DNA of 64,000 nucleotides, taken from Pseudofabraea citricarpa (taxonomy: Eukaryota; Ascomycota; Leotiomycetes; Helotiales; Dermateaceae). Of the stretch, positions 45,916 through 57,867 are shown piece by piece. The translations under genes were made by a program, and so were the position numbers. The stretch covers positions 186,001 to 250,000 of the forward strand of contig JAPWGK010000014.1 of the NCBI GenBank assembly GCA_029641185.1. The letters are read 5' to 3'. Under the pieces are notes generated by a model. That model had not been told where the DNA came from. It saw nothing but the letters and a program-made list of their open reading frames with translations, and did not search any database. The first letter of the stretch is position 1. Each line of letters starts with the position of its first letter.

Positions 45916-47213
45916 CTATTTAGGAATGATTCCGGCTTTCTTCATCAGATCAAATCCTTCTAGATACCCCTCGACACTCTTCCTGCTCTCTGTAAACCCC
46001 AAATTCCTCGCCTTTCCCAAATCATAATTACGCCCAAAAATAGCCATGCCCATCATGACTGTCAAAAACCCAAAATCAGTATTCTCCAGCGTCCCATCTT
46101 TCAAACCATGTTTCTTAACCCAAGACTTCCATTCTCCTCGATGCTCCTGCATATAAGCATCAATGTTGAAAGTCGGTAGAGAGTTGTTCACAGGTGCCGT
46201 GCCGACCAAGCCAAAGTATCTTGCAAATTCAGGCCACATTTCGGCCCAACTTGTTCCAGGATCTTCATCGCCTATATTATACGATTCAGAAGGCTCTCCG
46301 TGAAGCGAGGCATGGATATGGAAGCGTGCAAGCACCGTTTGTGAGACATCAGTGTGCTGTGCTTCGTAAGCGAGCAGTGGACCTGGATATGGTACCTTTG
46401 CACCAGATCCCTCGCGAGATGCAAAGAAGCTGAAGAATATACCCAGAGATTGAGCGAGATTCATGGCATTGTTAGATGGGACGAAACCGGACTTTAAATT
46501 GTTAGGACAGCTAACCGTTAGGAGATTCAACTTACCACTGCATCTGGCCGGACTTCAACAAATGACCATTTCTTGCCGTCTGATAGCCTCTGGAGAAGGT
46601 CGTATTGTGCATAATACATTATATTTGCAGCATAAGGCTCGGGGATTCTAGGTCTGGTCTCCTTGATAGGTAGTTCTGGAATGCCAATCTTGTCTGCAAA
46701 TTCGAAGCCGTACCACTATTACCGTCAGTATTTGCTAACTAGGGCGAAGAGTTATCATAATTGCCTTTCCACCAGTTTGAAAAGTCCACTTCTGAACTAA
46801 TGGGCAGATATTCTCGACTGCAAGAACGGCATTCTGCAGGATCTCCACATTTGCTTTCTTGATACCATCGAAGCCGGTTCCATGTCCGGTATAAGCTGGT
46901 ATTCTTAGCCGTGCATTGCAAACCAATATCATCACCCACCAGTGAAGTAGACGTGAGTGACTCCTTCAATACCCTCAATAGCTCTCAGGCTTTTTTCAAC
47001 AGATTCGACTCCAGCTGTGAGATCCACACCAGAGTAAAGTCGAAGCCTCTCGTCGTCGGGTAGTAGAGCTTCGATCTTGGTAAGTGGTCGGTTAGTCAGT
47101 CCGATCACTTTATCGAATATTGATGACGATGGGTAGTGAAGAGCCTCTCGCGCAATTGCCCAGCCTGTGATTCCGGAAGCACCAAAAATTAATGCACGAT
47201 AGGGAGAAGACAT
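45916..47213 (-). CDS. PRISE-type short-chain dehydrogenase/reductase
   Basis: Four exons on the minus strand: 47213-46940, 46895-46765, 46715-46536 and 46491-45916, about 386 residues. The family (progesterone 5-beta-reductase/iridoid synthase-like) reduces activated C=C bonds of enones with NADPH. The dinucleotide motif is near the start, G-A-S-G-I-T-G-W (Gly about 11, 14, 17), and T-N-R-P-L follows the second strand. H-V-Y-F-T-A-Y-T-G-H-G-T, T-F-Q-T-G-G-K-W-Y-G and E-V-R-P-D-A-V-S-G-F-V-P are family blocks that span the splice junctions and confirm them. The active-site region is the segment with M-Y-Y-A-Q-Y-D-L-L. Intron 2 begins with GC, not GT (donor AAAG then GCAATT). Introns are 44-49 nt. 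Such genes often sit in specialised-metabolite clusters, but no other cluster enzyme is present here. Confidence 0.88.
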
Positions 47214-48637
47214 GATTGCCGTTAAGTGTTGAAATAGTTGAAAGAGACTTGATCTAGCAAAGTAGTCAATTGCTCGTTATAAGCAAAGTTCACTGGATAT
47301 ATACAGACTGTGGACCAAACTTCCTGCCCGACGGTCTATTTAACCTCCGAATATTGTCAGCCTTTCACTGGTAATTATGGGCCTCAAGTCTTCAACCCAG
47401 AACAGAATCGTGCCTACTTCACGCCAAAAAGGAGTAGTAATAGCCTATGCAGAATACCCAGCGAATACAAACCCGGCAAAGACGAAGCTAAACTTTATAT
47501 TTAAGCTTCGATATATAGTGACTTCATATTGAGGCCACTGACGAAATGAAACCTTCGTGCTGACAGGCACTCGCTGATCTAAGCGAGGAGGAGATTCCAT
47601 CCGGCGGCATGATACAACTCCGAGATATTCGAAATCACCAAAACATGAAGTCGAGGTATTCGATGCGAAGCCAAGACTTTTTTTTTTGACCAGGAAAGTA
47701 ATCTGCTGTGCGATTTTATTTGTTTACTAGGTCCCTCTTTTGACACTTTGCACAAGACTTTCCCTTTAAACCCCCAAAAAGTAATTTTCATAAAGAATTC
47801 ACTTGTACCGTATGCCCGGGCCTAGTTTTATTGCCGAATGCATGCACCTGCAAAGTTGCAACAAGCGTGAAGTCATCCCCACTTCCCCAGAAATCAGGTT
47901 GACCTCAAGTTACAGATAAGCGACGGCATTGACATTAGATTGACAGCTCGGAAGTGCTAATTCCATCCAACTCTATTTCATGGCTGAAGAACCCAAGTTA
48001 AACATCCTGTCCGGTGCTGCTAGTTGCCTTCCAGACTGAGACTAGTTTGCTGATGAAGAGGCTGGGGAATGTTTATCACGTGGTGTCAGACTTGCTGACC
48101 GTTCTCATCTCATCTCTTTCCTGCCGATATCCGTGACAAGGCTGTGTTAGACTTTGAGCTTGAAGCGCTTATGAGAATGTCGTTCGCATAATGAGTTTGC
48201 TACTTTTTCAAGGGAGGGTCAATTTACACTTTTGTCGTCGTCACTTGAGTGATATAAACTTTGTGCAAGTATATTGCTCTACTACTTAGAATTCGCAATA
48301 TCTCGTATATTTACGATTTTATTTATATCGTCATACCCTGTTCCTTATGTAAATTTTCAAATTGCTTCTTTGAATTGCTCACATGCATCTTGGTGGGGTC
48401 GCTGACCACCCTTGTTCTCAGCCTTTCGACCAACACACCAGTCATGGGGCGTCACAGCCACAAAAAGGGATAGACGATCACCGCTCCTTCAGCCTCTCTT
48501 CCAGCTTCGCGCCTGCTGAGACACCAGCACCCACAGGCAGGCTCCAACCAACATGTGGTCAGCATCTATATAAGAGACATTTCTCCACGATCCCCGCAGT
48601 GTTTCTTCTGTCTTTCACCTTCAATCGACCGGTCAAC
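47214..48637. promoter_or_regulatory. Intergenic region with promoter of the alpha/beta hydrolase gene
   Basis: TATATAAG at 48567-48574 lies 64 bp upstream of the hydrolase ATG and favours that start over upstream in-frame ATGs. A 10-T run is near 47,679. No other gene recognised. Confidence 0.5.
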
Positions 48638-50268
48638 ATGCCTAATACCCGGTTCTTTGGTTCTCAAGTCGGCGGCAAGAGGATTACACCTCTCAGTTAT
48701 ACAGGTTCTCCTCTACAACTGCTTCGTCACGATGTCTTTTCAGCCTTGTCGTATTACAAGGCGCTTCCGTTCATTATCTGGCCAATACAACCTTTTGGGT
48801 CAGGTGACCTATGTGAATTATACCCCTCGTTAGGAAACCTTCACGATATCTTCCTACATCTTGTTCTAATAGTCCTACAACTACCGTTTTTGATCTCTGT
48901 GCCATTCTGGATTTTCTTGCCATTTCCCCCGGCAACTTTCGTCATTGGAATCTTGGTGTTTTGGCTCGTCAATCGGGTCGTTTACCAGTTGATCAATGGT
49001 CCGGAAATGAAGTACCACTCAGATCCTAAGTTTGCTGTTCCTCGTCCAGAACATGCCCACGAGCAATGGATATTTCTGAATGGGGTTGCTGTTGGGTGAG
49101 TTTTATTACCGTATTTAAAGCTCTAAGCTAATTGGTAGTCGTCACTGGCTTACGAGCAATGTGAATCGTCTGGCGTTGACATTTGGTCGACCAGTTCTTG
49201 GTGTTCATAATAAAACGTAGGTTTCAATTTTCCCAGTTACTTCAAATACTCATGATATGCAGGAACGGAATACTGTTCGATGTAATTCAATGTTTAATAC
49301 AAAGAAATTTCAATTACGCGACACAAGATATTCGAGACTGCTATTCCGCGGTGAAGGAGCTTCTTTATAAGGACCATCTGACAAAAGTCGTCTTCATTCT
49401 GCATAGTCAAGGAGGTATCGAAGGAGGAATGATCATCGACTGGTTGCTACAGGAAGTTCCACAGGATCTACTTGCAAAGTTGGAAGTGTACACCTTTGGA
49501 AATGCCGCCAACCATTTCAACAATCCTCATTCGCATCTCATTTCTCAAAACGCGGCATTCATGAATCCGAAACTTTCGTCAACTACTCATACACGAACTC
49601 AAGTCCATTATCACGCACCTCTTGTAAACGGACATGCTCCAGAACATCCCACACGCTCGCAGAAGAATACCTCGGCCGGTAAAGCGATCCGTTATATCGA
49701 GCATTACGCCCATACCGATGACTTTGTAGCGAAATGGGGGGTACTTCATTTTATATCTGACCTGCATCTGACTGACATCGGTTCTCGGTTCATGGGACGA
49801 GTATTCGAGCGACAAGGCAAGGGACATCAGCTGAACCAGCATTACTTGGACAATATGTTTCCACTCAAGAAGACAGAAGACGGAAAGGGTGGAATCGGCG
49901 ATACGGGTTTTCTCGGCGCCGAGGAAGATAACAACGACTTCATGAATTCCGGCATGGAGTTAGCAATTGGAGGCGAGAAGGATGACGAGAGAGAAGGCAT
50001 GGAGATGAGTTATAGCGGGACGCACGGTGAACCGTTGAATAAGGGCGAAGTTGACGTTTTCCTGAGAGACATGAGTCCGATTTCTCAATCGAGTATCCGA
50101 GGCGCTATGAAGGAGTTTGCTAACGGGAAGGGATTGACGAATGGTGTGATCGATGAGAAGCGAGAGTTTAAGGTTAAGGATCTGAGTAGGTTATGGCTGT
50201 ACAGGAACGGGAAGCGACCGAAGATGGACGAGGTGGATGTGGGGATTTCGAGAATGGCTACCATTTGA
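48638..50268 (+). CDS. Fungal alpha/beta hydrolase with membrane segments
   Basis: Three exons, 48638-49095, 49139-49216 and 49263-50268, with introns of 43 and 46 nt, about 513 residues. The N-terminal 110 residues include two to three hydrophobic helices (a long one rich in Phe, Pro and Leu), so the protein is probably membrane-anchored. A catalytic domain follows with F-L-N-G-V-A-V-G-R-H-W-L, then F-G-R-P-V-L-G-V-H-N-K-T, and the nucleophile elbow L-H-S-Q-G-G (Ser about 227). T-F-G-N-A-A-N-H-F and H-Y-A-H-T-D-D-F (possible Asp/His of the triad) come next. This set of motifs is shared by a group of uncharacterised Pezizomycotina serine hydrolases; lipase-like activity is an inference. The TATA box at 48567 and loss of similarity upstream support the start. 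Confidence 0.85.
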
Positions 50269-53073
50269 GAGGCTTGATTTGTTACTTAGCGGCATCATGG
50301 AGTTCTCTGTAAGAACAGGCGGTTTATGAATTAGGTCTCATTTGTATCCGTCTTGTCATCTGGTGGGTTTGGGTCTGGGTGTCGACTGCAATTTTGCTCG
50401 CTTAGTTCGAGTGCATCGAGGCTTCAAATTATGAAGTCCTCAAATACATAGGTAGAAAGTAACTTCTTACTATAGTACGGAAGACGGAAGCTGTTCATTC
50501 ACCGACCGTCAGATATATACTTTGAATGTCCTCATTGGCTTCCGCATACCTCGCTTACGAGTTCAATCAAAACCCTGTTGGTTATTCTCCCACCACGACC
50601 CTGTTAATTATTCTCCCACCACGTCGCCCGTTTGTGCCCTGCAACCTGCCACGTTCTTCCTATGACTCTACAGTACGGGATTCGCAACCCCACCCCAGCA
50701 GGTCAATCCTGTTCTGCGGCGCGGTCGGGGGGAGGCTGGCAGTGGGATAGGTTGGCAGTGGGATAGGTTGGCAGTGGGATAGGTTGGCACTAATGCATGG
50801 CGTAAGATAGGCTCCCCTTCCATACTCGCTGGCCTACTATCCAATGTCCTAAACTCGCGTTCTGTGCTTGCCGCCTTCTGAGCAAAACTCTGACTGCAGC
50901 ATGGCCTGTCTGCCCCGTCCTGCGTCGCGCCCAGCCTGGACAACCCTGCAACTGCTGGATCGACGGGGCTTTGGTTGTTTTTGTTTAGAGAAGATTGCAG
51001 AGCAGCCAGCCTTGTGCGCTGGAATAGCAGAAGAGCTATTGAAGGCCTTTCCCCTGTATTCTCGTTCGTGACTCGATTGTCCTTGGGAAGACTGGAATAC
51101 TAGTTAGTACACCTGACAGACGAGAAGTCTTGCGGCCCCTTCAGCATACGATAGCTTATCTTTTCCCTCTAAGATATGTGTATTGATTTTTCTCCTCTCA
51201 TTCCGCTCGAATGCACAATCGTGACAATTTACCACCAGTTTTGGAGTCCGATGGAAATTTCAATGAAATTTCATGAGCTGACATCCAAAACTACATTAGA
51301 TAGAGGTGTTACCCTTGCTCGTGCCCTCGCATACGACCCTAGTCGTGCCATCGCATGTAAACCTACTGCACAGTAGTCGTGCTCTCGCGTCTGCATGTTT
51401 GATTTTTCCTGGTGGAGGAGGAGGAGACAAGGTGCCACTCCAATCTCTACTGTATCTTTATTTTCTTTTTGTGGGTGCAGGAACAGACAAGGATGCCACC
51501 GTATGTGGTCTAGTCTCTTTCTTTCTTTTCTTGTACGTGGAACCTATCTTTCCAGCCCGTCGCCCACCAACACACTAACCCCTGCTGCCGGCTTCCTCAA
51601 CTGATGGGGGGTAGGGGCGTTCCCTGTCTGTTATACCCTTATACCCTGGAGATTCTGTCAGATGCATGACAAGACTTGAAAAGCCAAACTTTATTGTGGG
51701 TGTTTCTATCTGAGATATCTTAGATGTTGTATTAACGTCTAAATTCTTTTCACCTTTAAATCAGTTGCTAATCAGAAGTTGAAGTATTTTGTTTTGAGAA
51801 AAGATATAACGAGTTACAGCATAGATCAGAGTCAGGATAGCGAATTTCCGAAGCTTGAAAAATGAAAATTCTCGATGACTGAATATTCCGACGACTGAAA
51901 TCGGCAGTATAGCATGGGTGATAAAAGCTAAGGGTGCAAGAGACCAAACTCGAGAGATCTGCCGGTGTAATCTGCTCGACACTGTTCTGTGGCGTTGGCC
52001 ACAGTTGATGCGGTTAGGGACGTAAGCGGGCAGCTGGTTACAAGGCTTTGACGACATCAAGGCAGGGGCGCGGAACACGGAGAGTGCATTTACAGTACAA
52101 TACAGGCTGCCACTCACTCGGTTATTTTCTAGAAACCACAGGAGAGTGCCGAGAAGCGTCCACTAGGGAATTACCTAGGTGCCCCCTATCCGAACCCGCA
52201 ATCTAGACACAGGGCTGGCTCTGTGATTACTAGGGCGAGACTCTTCTAAAGCGGGGAATTACAGTATAGACAGTGATCTTGTCTAGTTTTTTTTTTTTTT
52301 TTTTTTTTTTTGGCTAGCTCGTTGGTACTCTGGCGGAAATTCCCAATCTATCATTAGCAGAGGGCTCTATGAGTCTGTGGGTCTATGTCTGTGTTTTTGC
52401 TCGTCAATTGAGTGATGTTACTGAAGAGATTAGATGAAAGAGCCAACTAACCCTTTTGCTTGCTGGCGGGTGCGATATTTAGCGTCCCGCGGATAAGAGC
52501 TAATAAGATATTTAGGATCAAGGGTTTCTCTGATCCGTGCCAACCCTGGTTACTCTAAATGTCGCTCCAGCGAGCAGAAGCATACTTCCATTTTCGGCCA
52601 AATCCACAGCGAAAAAGTGTACCGGAAATGGAAGTTAACTTTCACGACGGGGCGCCGAACGATGCGGAGCTGCGCAGCCGACCCGGACGTGCATGATCTC
52701 CTCACATTGCACAGACGTGAGTGAGCAGGTCAACCCCAGAAACCTGGCTTATCGCTCCTAGCGGACGCAGTGAGCTGGGGTCGATCCTGAGTTACTGTTG
52801 CAATGTTCCAAGTGATTAACGGGTGAGTGTACCGCCAGATCATCAGCACCAGGACGTACGCAGGTCTATGCATGGCGATGGGTGCTTCCCTCTACTGATA
52901 CAACTTGAAAATCTATAAAAAGGATCCAAACTCTCTGCAATTTTCGAGACTACAATTACAATCTCAGCCCTTTCTCCAGTGCACAGAAAATTGCCTTGCC
53001 AGAGCTCTCACGTGGCGTAGTTATTACGAGTACTTATAGATTCTCTGCCCCTAGAGTACCTCAGTCAAGAACC
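50269..53073. other. Long gene-free spacer
   Basis: About 2.8 kb. Includes three copies of a 16-bp unit (GGTTGGCAGTGGGATA) at about 50,734-50,785, related TCGTGCCCTCGCAT-like units at 51,315-51,392, and a 25-T run at 52,287-52,311. The stretch ends with TATAAAA at 52914-52920, 154-160 bp before the next ATG. No gene or RNA recognised. Confidence 0.55.
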
Positions 53074-53414
53074 ATGGTGTCTCAGGACGAGTTCTCTCAT
53101 ATGGCTACACATGGATCAACAGACGGGTATAACGATTGATTTTGTGGTTGTTTCCAATGAAATTGAATCATGCTAATGGAACCCCACCTAGTCCTTCCTC
53201 CCCCTCACCTCCACACGGACGCGATGCCCCATCAGCCGCTGAACAAGCGAAGCTAAGAACCCATCGTGTCAAAACCTTCGAGGCCGAAGAAGACCCAACA
53301 TCCTCGTCCAACCTTTCGCACAAAGTTATGGCTGCATCTAAGCGACGAATGGCAGCAACGATTGCTGCCTTCGATAAGGCATTCGAAAAGGGAGAGAATA
53401 CAAACAAGAAGTGA
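53074..53414 (+). CDS. Small protein A of a three-gene family with R-M-A-A C-terminal motif
   Basis: Two exons, 53074-53126 and 53192-53414, joined by a 65-nt phase-2 intron (GTATAA donor, branch TGCTAAT, acceptor CACCTAG); 91 residues. No signal peptide or membrane helix. The first exon (18 residues, ending G-S-T-D-G) is followed by a Pro/Ser-rich linker, then a C-terminal helix that reads S-K-R-R-M-A-A-T-I-A-A-F-D-K-A-F-E-K-G and a Lys end. The same C-terminal motif and the same phase-2 first intron occur in the genes at 56245 and 57868; exon 1 is 53 nt both here and in the second gene. TATAAAA lies about 155 bp upstream. I do not recognise the family. The R-M-A-A helix is amphipathic and could mediate binding, but that is speculation. 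Confidence 0.65.
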
Positions 53415-54094
53415 ACATGAGCTTGGAATTTTAGCATGTACATGTTGCAAAAGACATAAGCGCTCGGCACACAAGGACCAAGTAAGTCGCCGTTCCACAT
53501 GTTGCGACTTAGTCGATCGCTAAGATACTTGACCAGGTACCCATCTTGGATGGAAGGTAACCCCAGATTAAAAAGCGGGGATAAGGTGAAGTGGGAGAAG
53601 CAGTGATGACGGGCCATATTCAAAAGAGAGGGGCCATGCTTGGGGAGGAGTAAGCACATCTGACGGTTGGCTTTGCAGCCAAATGCCCTCTAAGCGAAGC
53701 CCCCCTCCAGTGGCTCGGTAATAACAATAAAGCGTTGGAAGGATATTATATAGGGAAAATTGTATTGGAATAATGATACCAGATATTCTTGATTCGCAGT
53801 TCATTCGCTTTAGCTGTTTTTCTTTTGTGCCAATAACCACGGGTGTCTTGATGTGCGTAATCACAGTAAGCGAGGTTACACAATAGCGGGGTATATCTCC
53901 AGAAGAAGCGTGAGAAGATGCCACGTGAAGAGTACACGAGTTAATTGTTGAGTAAAGAGGTCATCGTACTCTATGAGAATTGGAACTATAGAAAAATGCC
54001 ATTTGAACGCACGTAGTATTTAGTAACTTGCGAAGGCGATGAAAAGTTGGAAGAGGAAATTTGGGGAAAGATGATACTTGCATAGTATGAGACC

Positions 54095-54175
54095 AGCCTA
54101 TCACCTACGCTTACGTACTCGCTCGAGGGTTCGTGCCTCACCCGTCGCTCGTAACGTAAGACTTCGGTATAGGCT
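54095..54175. repeat. Imperfect hairpin of 81 bp
   Basis: AGCCTAT-C-ACC at the left pairs with GGTATAGGCT at the right (one bulge), and an inner CTTACGT pairs with ACGTAAG. The loop contains GGGTTCGTGCC. It is GC-rich against an AT-rich flank, and GCTCTGCGAGGC follows it. It might be the end of a mobile element. Confidence 0.6.
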
Positions 54176-54312
54176 AGCCCTCCGGGGGCTCTGCGAGGCA
54201 ATTAAGTTATATATATATCTAAGGAAAGAAGCGTAGGTGAAATAAGACAGCGTAGTAGTTTTTATAGGGGCCAGCCCCCAAACCCCCGGTGCTCTGCGAG
54301 GCCGTAGAACGA

Positions 54313-54525
54313 TTATTTAGTACAGGAATATTTAGTAAAGGAATATTTAGTATAGGAATATTCAGTACAGGAATCAAATATTTAGTACAGGAATATTTAG
54401 TACAGGAATCAATTACTTAGCTAATAGAAGTTTACCCTTTATATTATATTTGTGTAATAGATTCCTGTGTAATAGATTCCTGTGTGGTAGATTCCTGTGT
54501 GGTAGATTCCTGTGTGGTAGATTCC
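54313..54525. repeat. Two opposed arrays of a 15-bp repeat
   Basis: The left array (about 54,313-54,410) repeats TATTTAGTACAGGAA with small variations. The right array (54451-54525) is five exact-length units of TGTGT[AG][AG]TAGATTCC. The reverse complement of the right unit (GGAATCTATTACACA) aligns with the rotated left unit (GGAATATTTAGTACA) at about 10 of 15 bases, so the arrays are probably inverted copies. Each array is followed by a related AATAGAAGTT[TC]ACCCTTT sequence. Confidence 0.75.
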
Positions 54526-54911
54526 TGTAGCCAATAGAAGTTCACCCTTTTTTTATCTAATAGGAATCGCCGATTCCTTAACGCCGAAAAGTTCTCAAAA
54601 TCGAACCAGTAAACGTAAATTCAAGTCACGTGCGGGAGATTTTAAAAGCAGCTACGCTGTAATTAAATTCTGAATCGATACATGGGGCCGACCTTCATGT
54701 TCCTGTACGAATTCCAGGTTGCGAACATGTGGTAGTTCCGCCAGGGGATGGGGGCTTATCGGGTAGTGACAAGGTGCGGTCGGTGTGTTCGGGTACATAC
54801 CTCGGCAACCTATCATAGAGAGAATCAACGAGCTGAATTTTACGTGCTTAATCTTCGAAGATCTGCATCGAACCTTATCCCAAGCAAGTACCGAGATCTC
54901 CAACGTAGGTA

Positions 54912-55470
54912 CTCGGCAAAGTTTTTAGTCATGCCCCAAAACAACCTTTTAATAAAATTTAAGTAAAATAAAGTATTTATATATATATAACATAAGATAG
55001 ATATTTTTCTCTACTATATAACTAATAATAGTAGTCTATGTTTAAAGAAGAGGCTAAAAATAATAAAAGTCGTGTTTTAAAAATTCTTTTTTATAAACTT
55101 TAATATATTTTCTATTTATTTACTTATATTCTAAAGAATATTATAATCTGAATTATAAATATATTATTCTAAAATTTGATAATTTATTATAAAAAAGAAT
55201 ATAAGTAATAAGAGGAAAATATAAATAAAATACTATATTTTAAAATACCTTTTAGTTTTATATAAATATATATTAGAATTAATAGTTATAAAGTTAAAAT
55301 TTTATAAATAATAATAATCTTCTTATTTTTTATATTTTAGTATATTAAACTTCAGCTTCTTATAAGTTTATAATATTTTAAGTTATATTATTATATTTAT
55401 TATTTAATTTGTTATAGTTAGTTAAAAGTAAGGTCTTAGTTTTTGGGGCATAACTAAAAACTTTGCCGAG
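54912..55470. mobile_element. Non-autonomous or decayed TIR transposon (Tc1/mariner-like)
   Basis: The ends are inverted repeats of about 30 bp that start CTCGGCAAAGTTTTTAGT and differ by one C/T in that span. TA is present immediately outside both ends (54910-54911 and 55471-55472), as in Tc1/mariner and pogo/Fot1 elements. The 560-bp interior is extremely AT-rich without an open frame, so it is either a MITE or a RIP-degraded deletion derivative. No transposase motif is visible. Confidence 0.85.
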
Positions 55471-56244
55471 TACTTTCAGCTAGCAACGATGAAATGATAC
55501 ATGGATGCTGACTCAGATGAGGCGATTGCCCTATCATCACCATAGCATATTTGACCTTAGCCAGGAGAAAAGCAAAAGCCCCGGCCCTCGAATAAAGTAC
55601 TGGCCGCCCTTCATGTACTGCCTGCAGCGAGTACATCACGGCGGAAGAGCTGAGCTCTAACCATTCGATATCGCTATACCACCAGATCTGGGCTTTTGCA
55701 TCCAGAAGGGCTGAGATGCAGGTGAGACAACTCAAACAGGATATATTCTGCAAAAAATATCAAGATGCAGACGAGACAAAAACCAATGGGTTATCCGCTG
55801 CGACTCCCACAGAGTGGAAATCAGTTGTCAGTGACGCTGTTTTACAGTGTGGATGCCGTAACATGAGATTGTGGCAGCAAAATGAAAGTCAAAACTCAAA
55901 ACACTGCCACTTTGATGCATACTTGGGTTTTCGGAGGGGGGGGGGGGGGGGGGGGTTGTTTTACTTCGAAAGAGTGTGCGTCTGCGTAAGGTCGTGTAAC
56001 AAAGGGCTTAGATCTCTACTTAGATCGATCTTAAAAGTCCCAATGTCCCCTCAGCTCAGAGGACTAATGTCAGATTTATGTTTATTTCCACTTGTTAGAT
56101 ACCCCCGATCATCTGACACTGCTTTGTGAGTAAAAAGACAATGGGAGAAAAAGAGTAGTCAGGTAACAATGCTCCGCATCACCCAAGTTACTAAACTTAC
56201 CTACCTAGGTACCTAAGAACTACTACCAAGATCCATCAACTACC

Positions 56245-56633
56245 ATGGCCCACACCAAAACTTCCTCAACCATCGCTGTTGACGGCTCTAACTCTGGGTG
56301 TGTAAACTCTCTGTTGATCTTCTTAGCTCTGAATACTATTCCTATAACACGCCACCTCATGGTCGTCGCTAGACTTCTCTCTTACTCACTCCTGCCGTTT
56401 TACGCGCACCATTTCCTGACAAGTACGACTATAGTTCCAACCAATATGTTCAGTACAATGTCTCCTCATCCAACAAGAATTCCACTGTAGTCTACCAGAT
56501 CGAACGTTTCAAGTCCGACCAAACTCCCAATTCGACATACAGCCTCGAGCACGCCAATGTAGCAGAAGCGAGATGTCGTATGGCTGCTAAGATCCAGGCT
56601 TTTGATATAAAGTTTAATGATGGAAGCAAGTGA
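56245..56633 (+). CDS. Small protein B of the R-M-A-A motif family
   Basis: Two exons, 56245-56297 and 56435-56633, with a 137-nt phase-2 intron (GTGTGT donor, GACTATAG acceptor); 83 residues. Exon 1 is 53 nt and ends G-S-N-S-G, closely matching protein A (G-S-T-D-G). Exon 2 is rich in Asn, Ser and Tyr and ends in E-A-R-C-R-M-A-A-K-I-Q-A-F-D-I-K-F-N-D-G-S-K, which aligns with proteins A and C. Other splice choices are possible (GTAAAC at 56302 joined to AG at 56423 also keeps frame); the one chosen copies the intron phase of A and C. No signal peptide. Function unknown. Confidence 0.58.
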
Positions 56634-57867
56634 AACCCCCTTTCGAACGAATTGATGGAAAACTATCTGATAATATATAAGTGAGACGATCGACGAAAAA
56701 GAGTAAGTGAAGCAACTATAGGGAGTGTCGTCCATTGGAAATCGCTAATATGGAACAACACTAGATATACACCAAATAAAAGCAGAGACTGAGTAGGTGC
56801 TATCGTCATTCCAAGATGAGTCGGACAAAATACTGATCGTGGAATGAAAGAGGAGGCCGCTTAATATTGATGATTTCCACATAGTTGTGAAGAGGAGCTT
56901 GGGGCGGGAAGGTATATAGTCGAGGATTGGCACTTCGAAAGTTCCCAAGAGTAACGCAGAGATATTAATAAGCAGTTTGAAGTCACACACTAGGTAGGAG
57001 AAGGACACTGAAATCGAACCTAAAATCTATGTAATCGTAACTGTGATAAGTTAAGCGAGAATTGACGAAAGAGGAGCGAATCGCAAAAGAAGGAACACAG
57101 TGTAGCCAACAAAATAGAGTAGAGTTAAATAGAAGAAAAGGCATGAAATATAGGTGCATCCAAGAATCTTGAGCGTCACTCACCTCCACGTGATATATGT
57201 AACACAGACGCCCGCTGTCCTTCCTGAAGCCTTGAACGACGGGGAAACCACCTCCGACCCCGCCCATTACGTGGGACTTGTCCAACAAGTACAGACGGGA
57301 GTCCGCATGAAAAAACCCGTCAATATTTCCTCACTGCATCACAAGGCTCTATCAAATCGGCTCCTATTCCAAATTCAGAAAACGTGAGGCAGACAGGAGG
57401 GCGATTTGGAGCTCTAGAACAAGGCAAGCCACACACGCATAAGCTGAGGAGTTAGGGGCACGCTCGCATGATTCGGCTCGCTTATTTGAGCCACAGTATG
57501 AGCATGTGGCTGAACGCGATCGTGCAGGCTGTGATCCAATGATGACAGAGAGACAAGGGGATGGAGTTACGAGGCGCCTTTAAGGCTGCAGATAATATGA
57601 CGCAGGGAAGCGGTACGGTGCGTTGCCGGAACGGGGGTTCGTGGTCTGTCGAGGGCCGAGAACACCATGGACCGTCAAACATACTTGACAGCTTGCGCGG
57701 GACCGTCAGAGGCTCGGAGGCTCGATGGAAGCTGTTGTCGGATATAAAAGAGAGGTGAAGATCGAGTGGGGGTGTCGCCTTGCGTTCACAAGATAGATGA
57801 CCCCGAAGGACTTGCAAAACACTCCCAACTCGCCAAGTTGCCATGCACCATAATAATTCTTCTCGTC
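56634..57867. promoter_or_regulatory. Spacer with TATA box of small gene C
   Basis: About 1.2 kb without a recognised gene. TATAAAAG at 57743-57750 lies about 118 bp before the ATG of gene C. Confidence 0.5.

Larger units (their letters stand above)
53415..56244. other. Repeat-rich spacer inside the small-gene family
   Basis: Holds, left to right: ordinary gene-free DNA, a hairpin at 54095-54175, a pair of GCTCTGCGAGGC repeats (about 54,189 and 54,291), opposed 15-bp arrays at 54,313-54,525, the TIR element at 54912-55470, and a run of 20 G at 55936-55955. No gene recognised. Confidence 0.6.

Noticed and set aside
54095..54175. Possible tRNA (GGGTTCG loop in a stable hairpin)
   Set aside because: No acceptor stem pairs with the sequence after the loop and the outer stem is a simple hairpin, not a cloverleaf.
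55716..56129. 137-codon open frame between small genes A and B
   Set aside because: Passes through the 20-G run as a Gly stretch and shows no similarity to the small-gene family.
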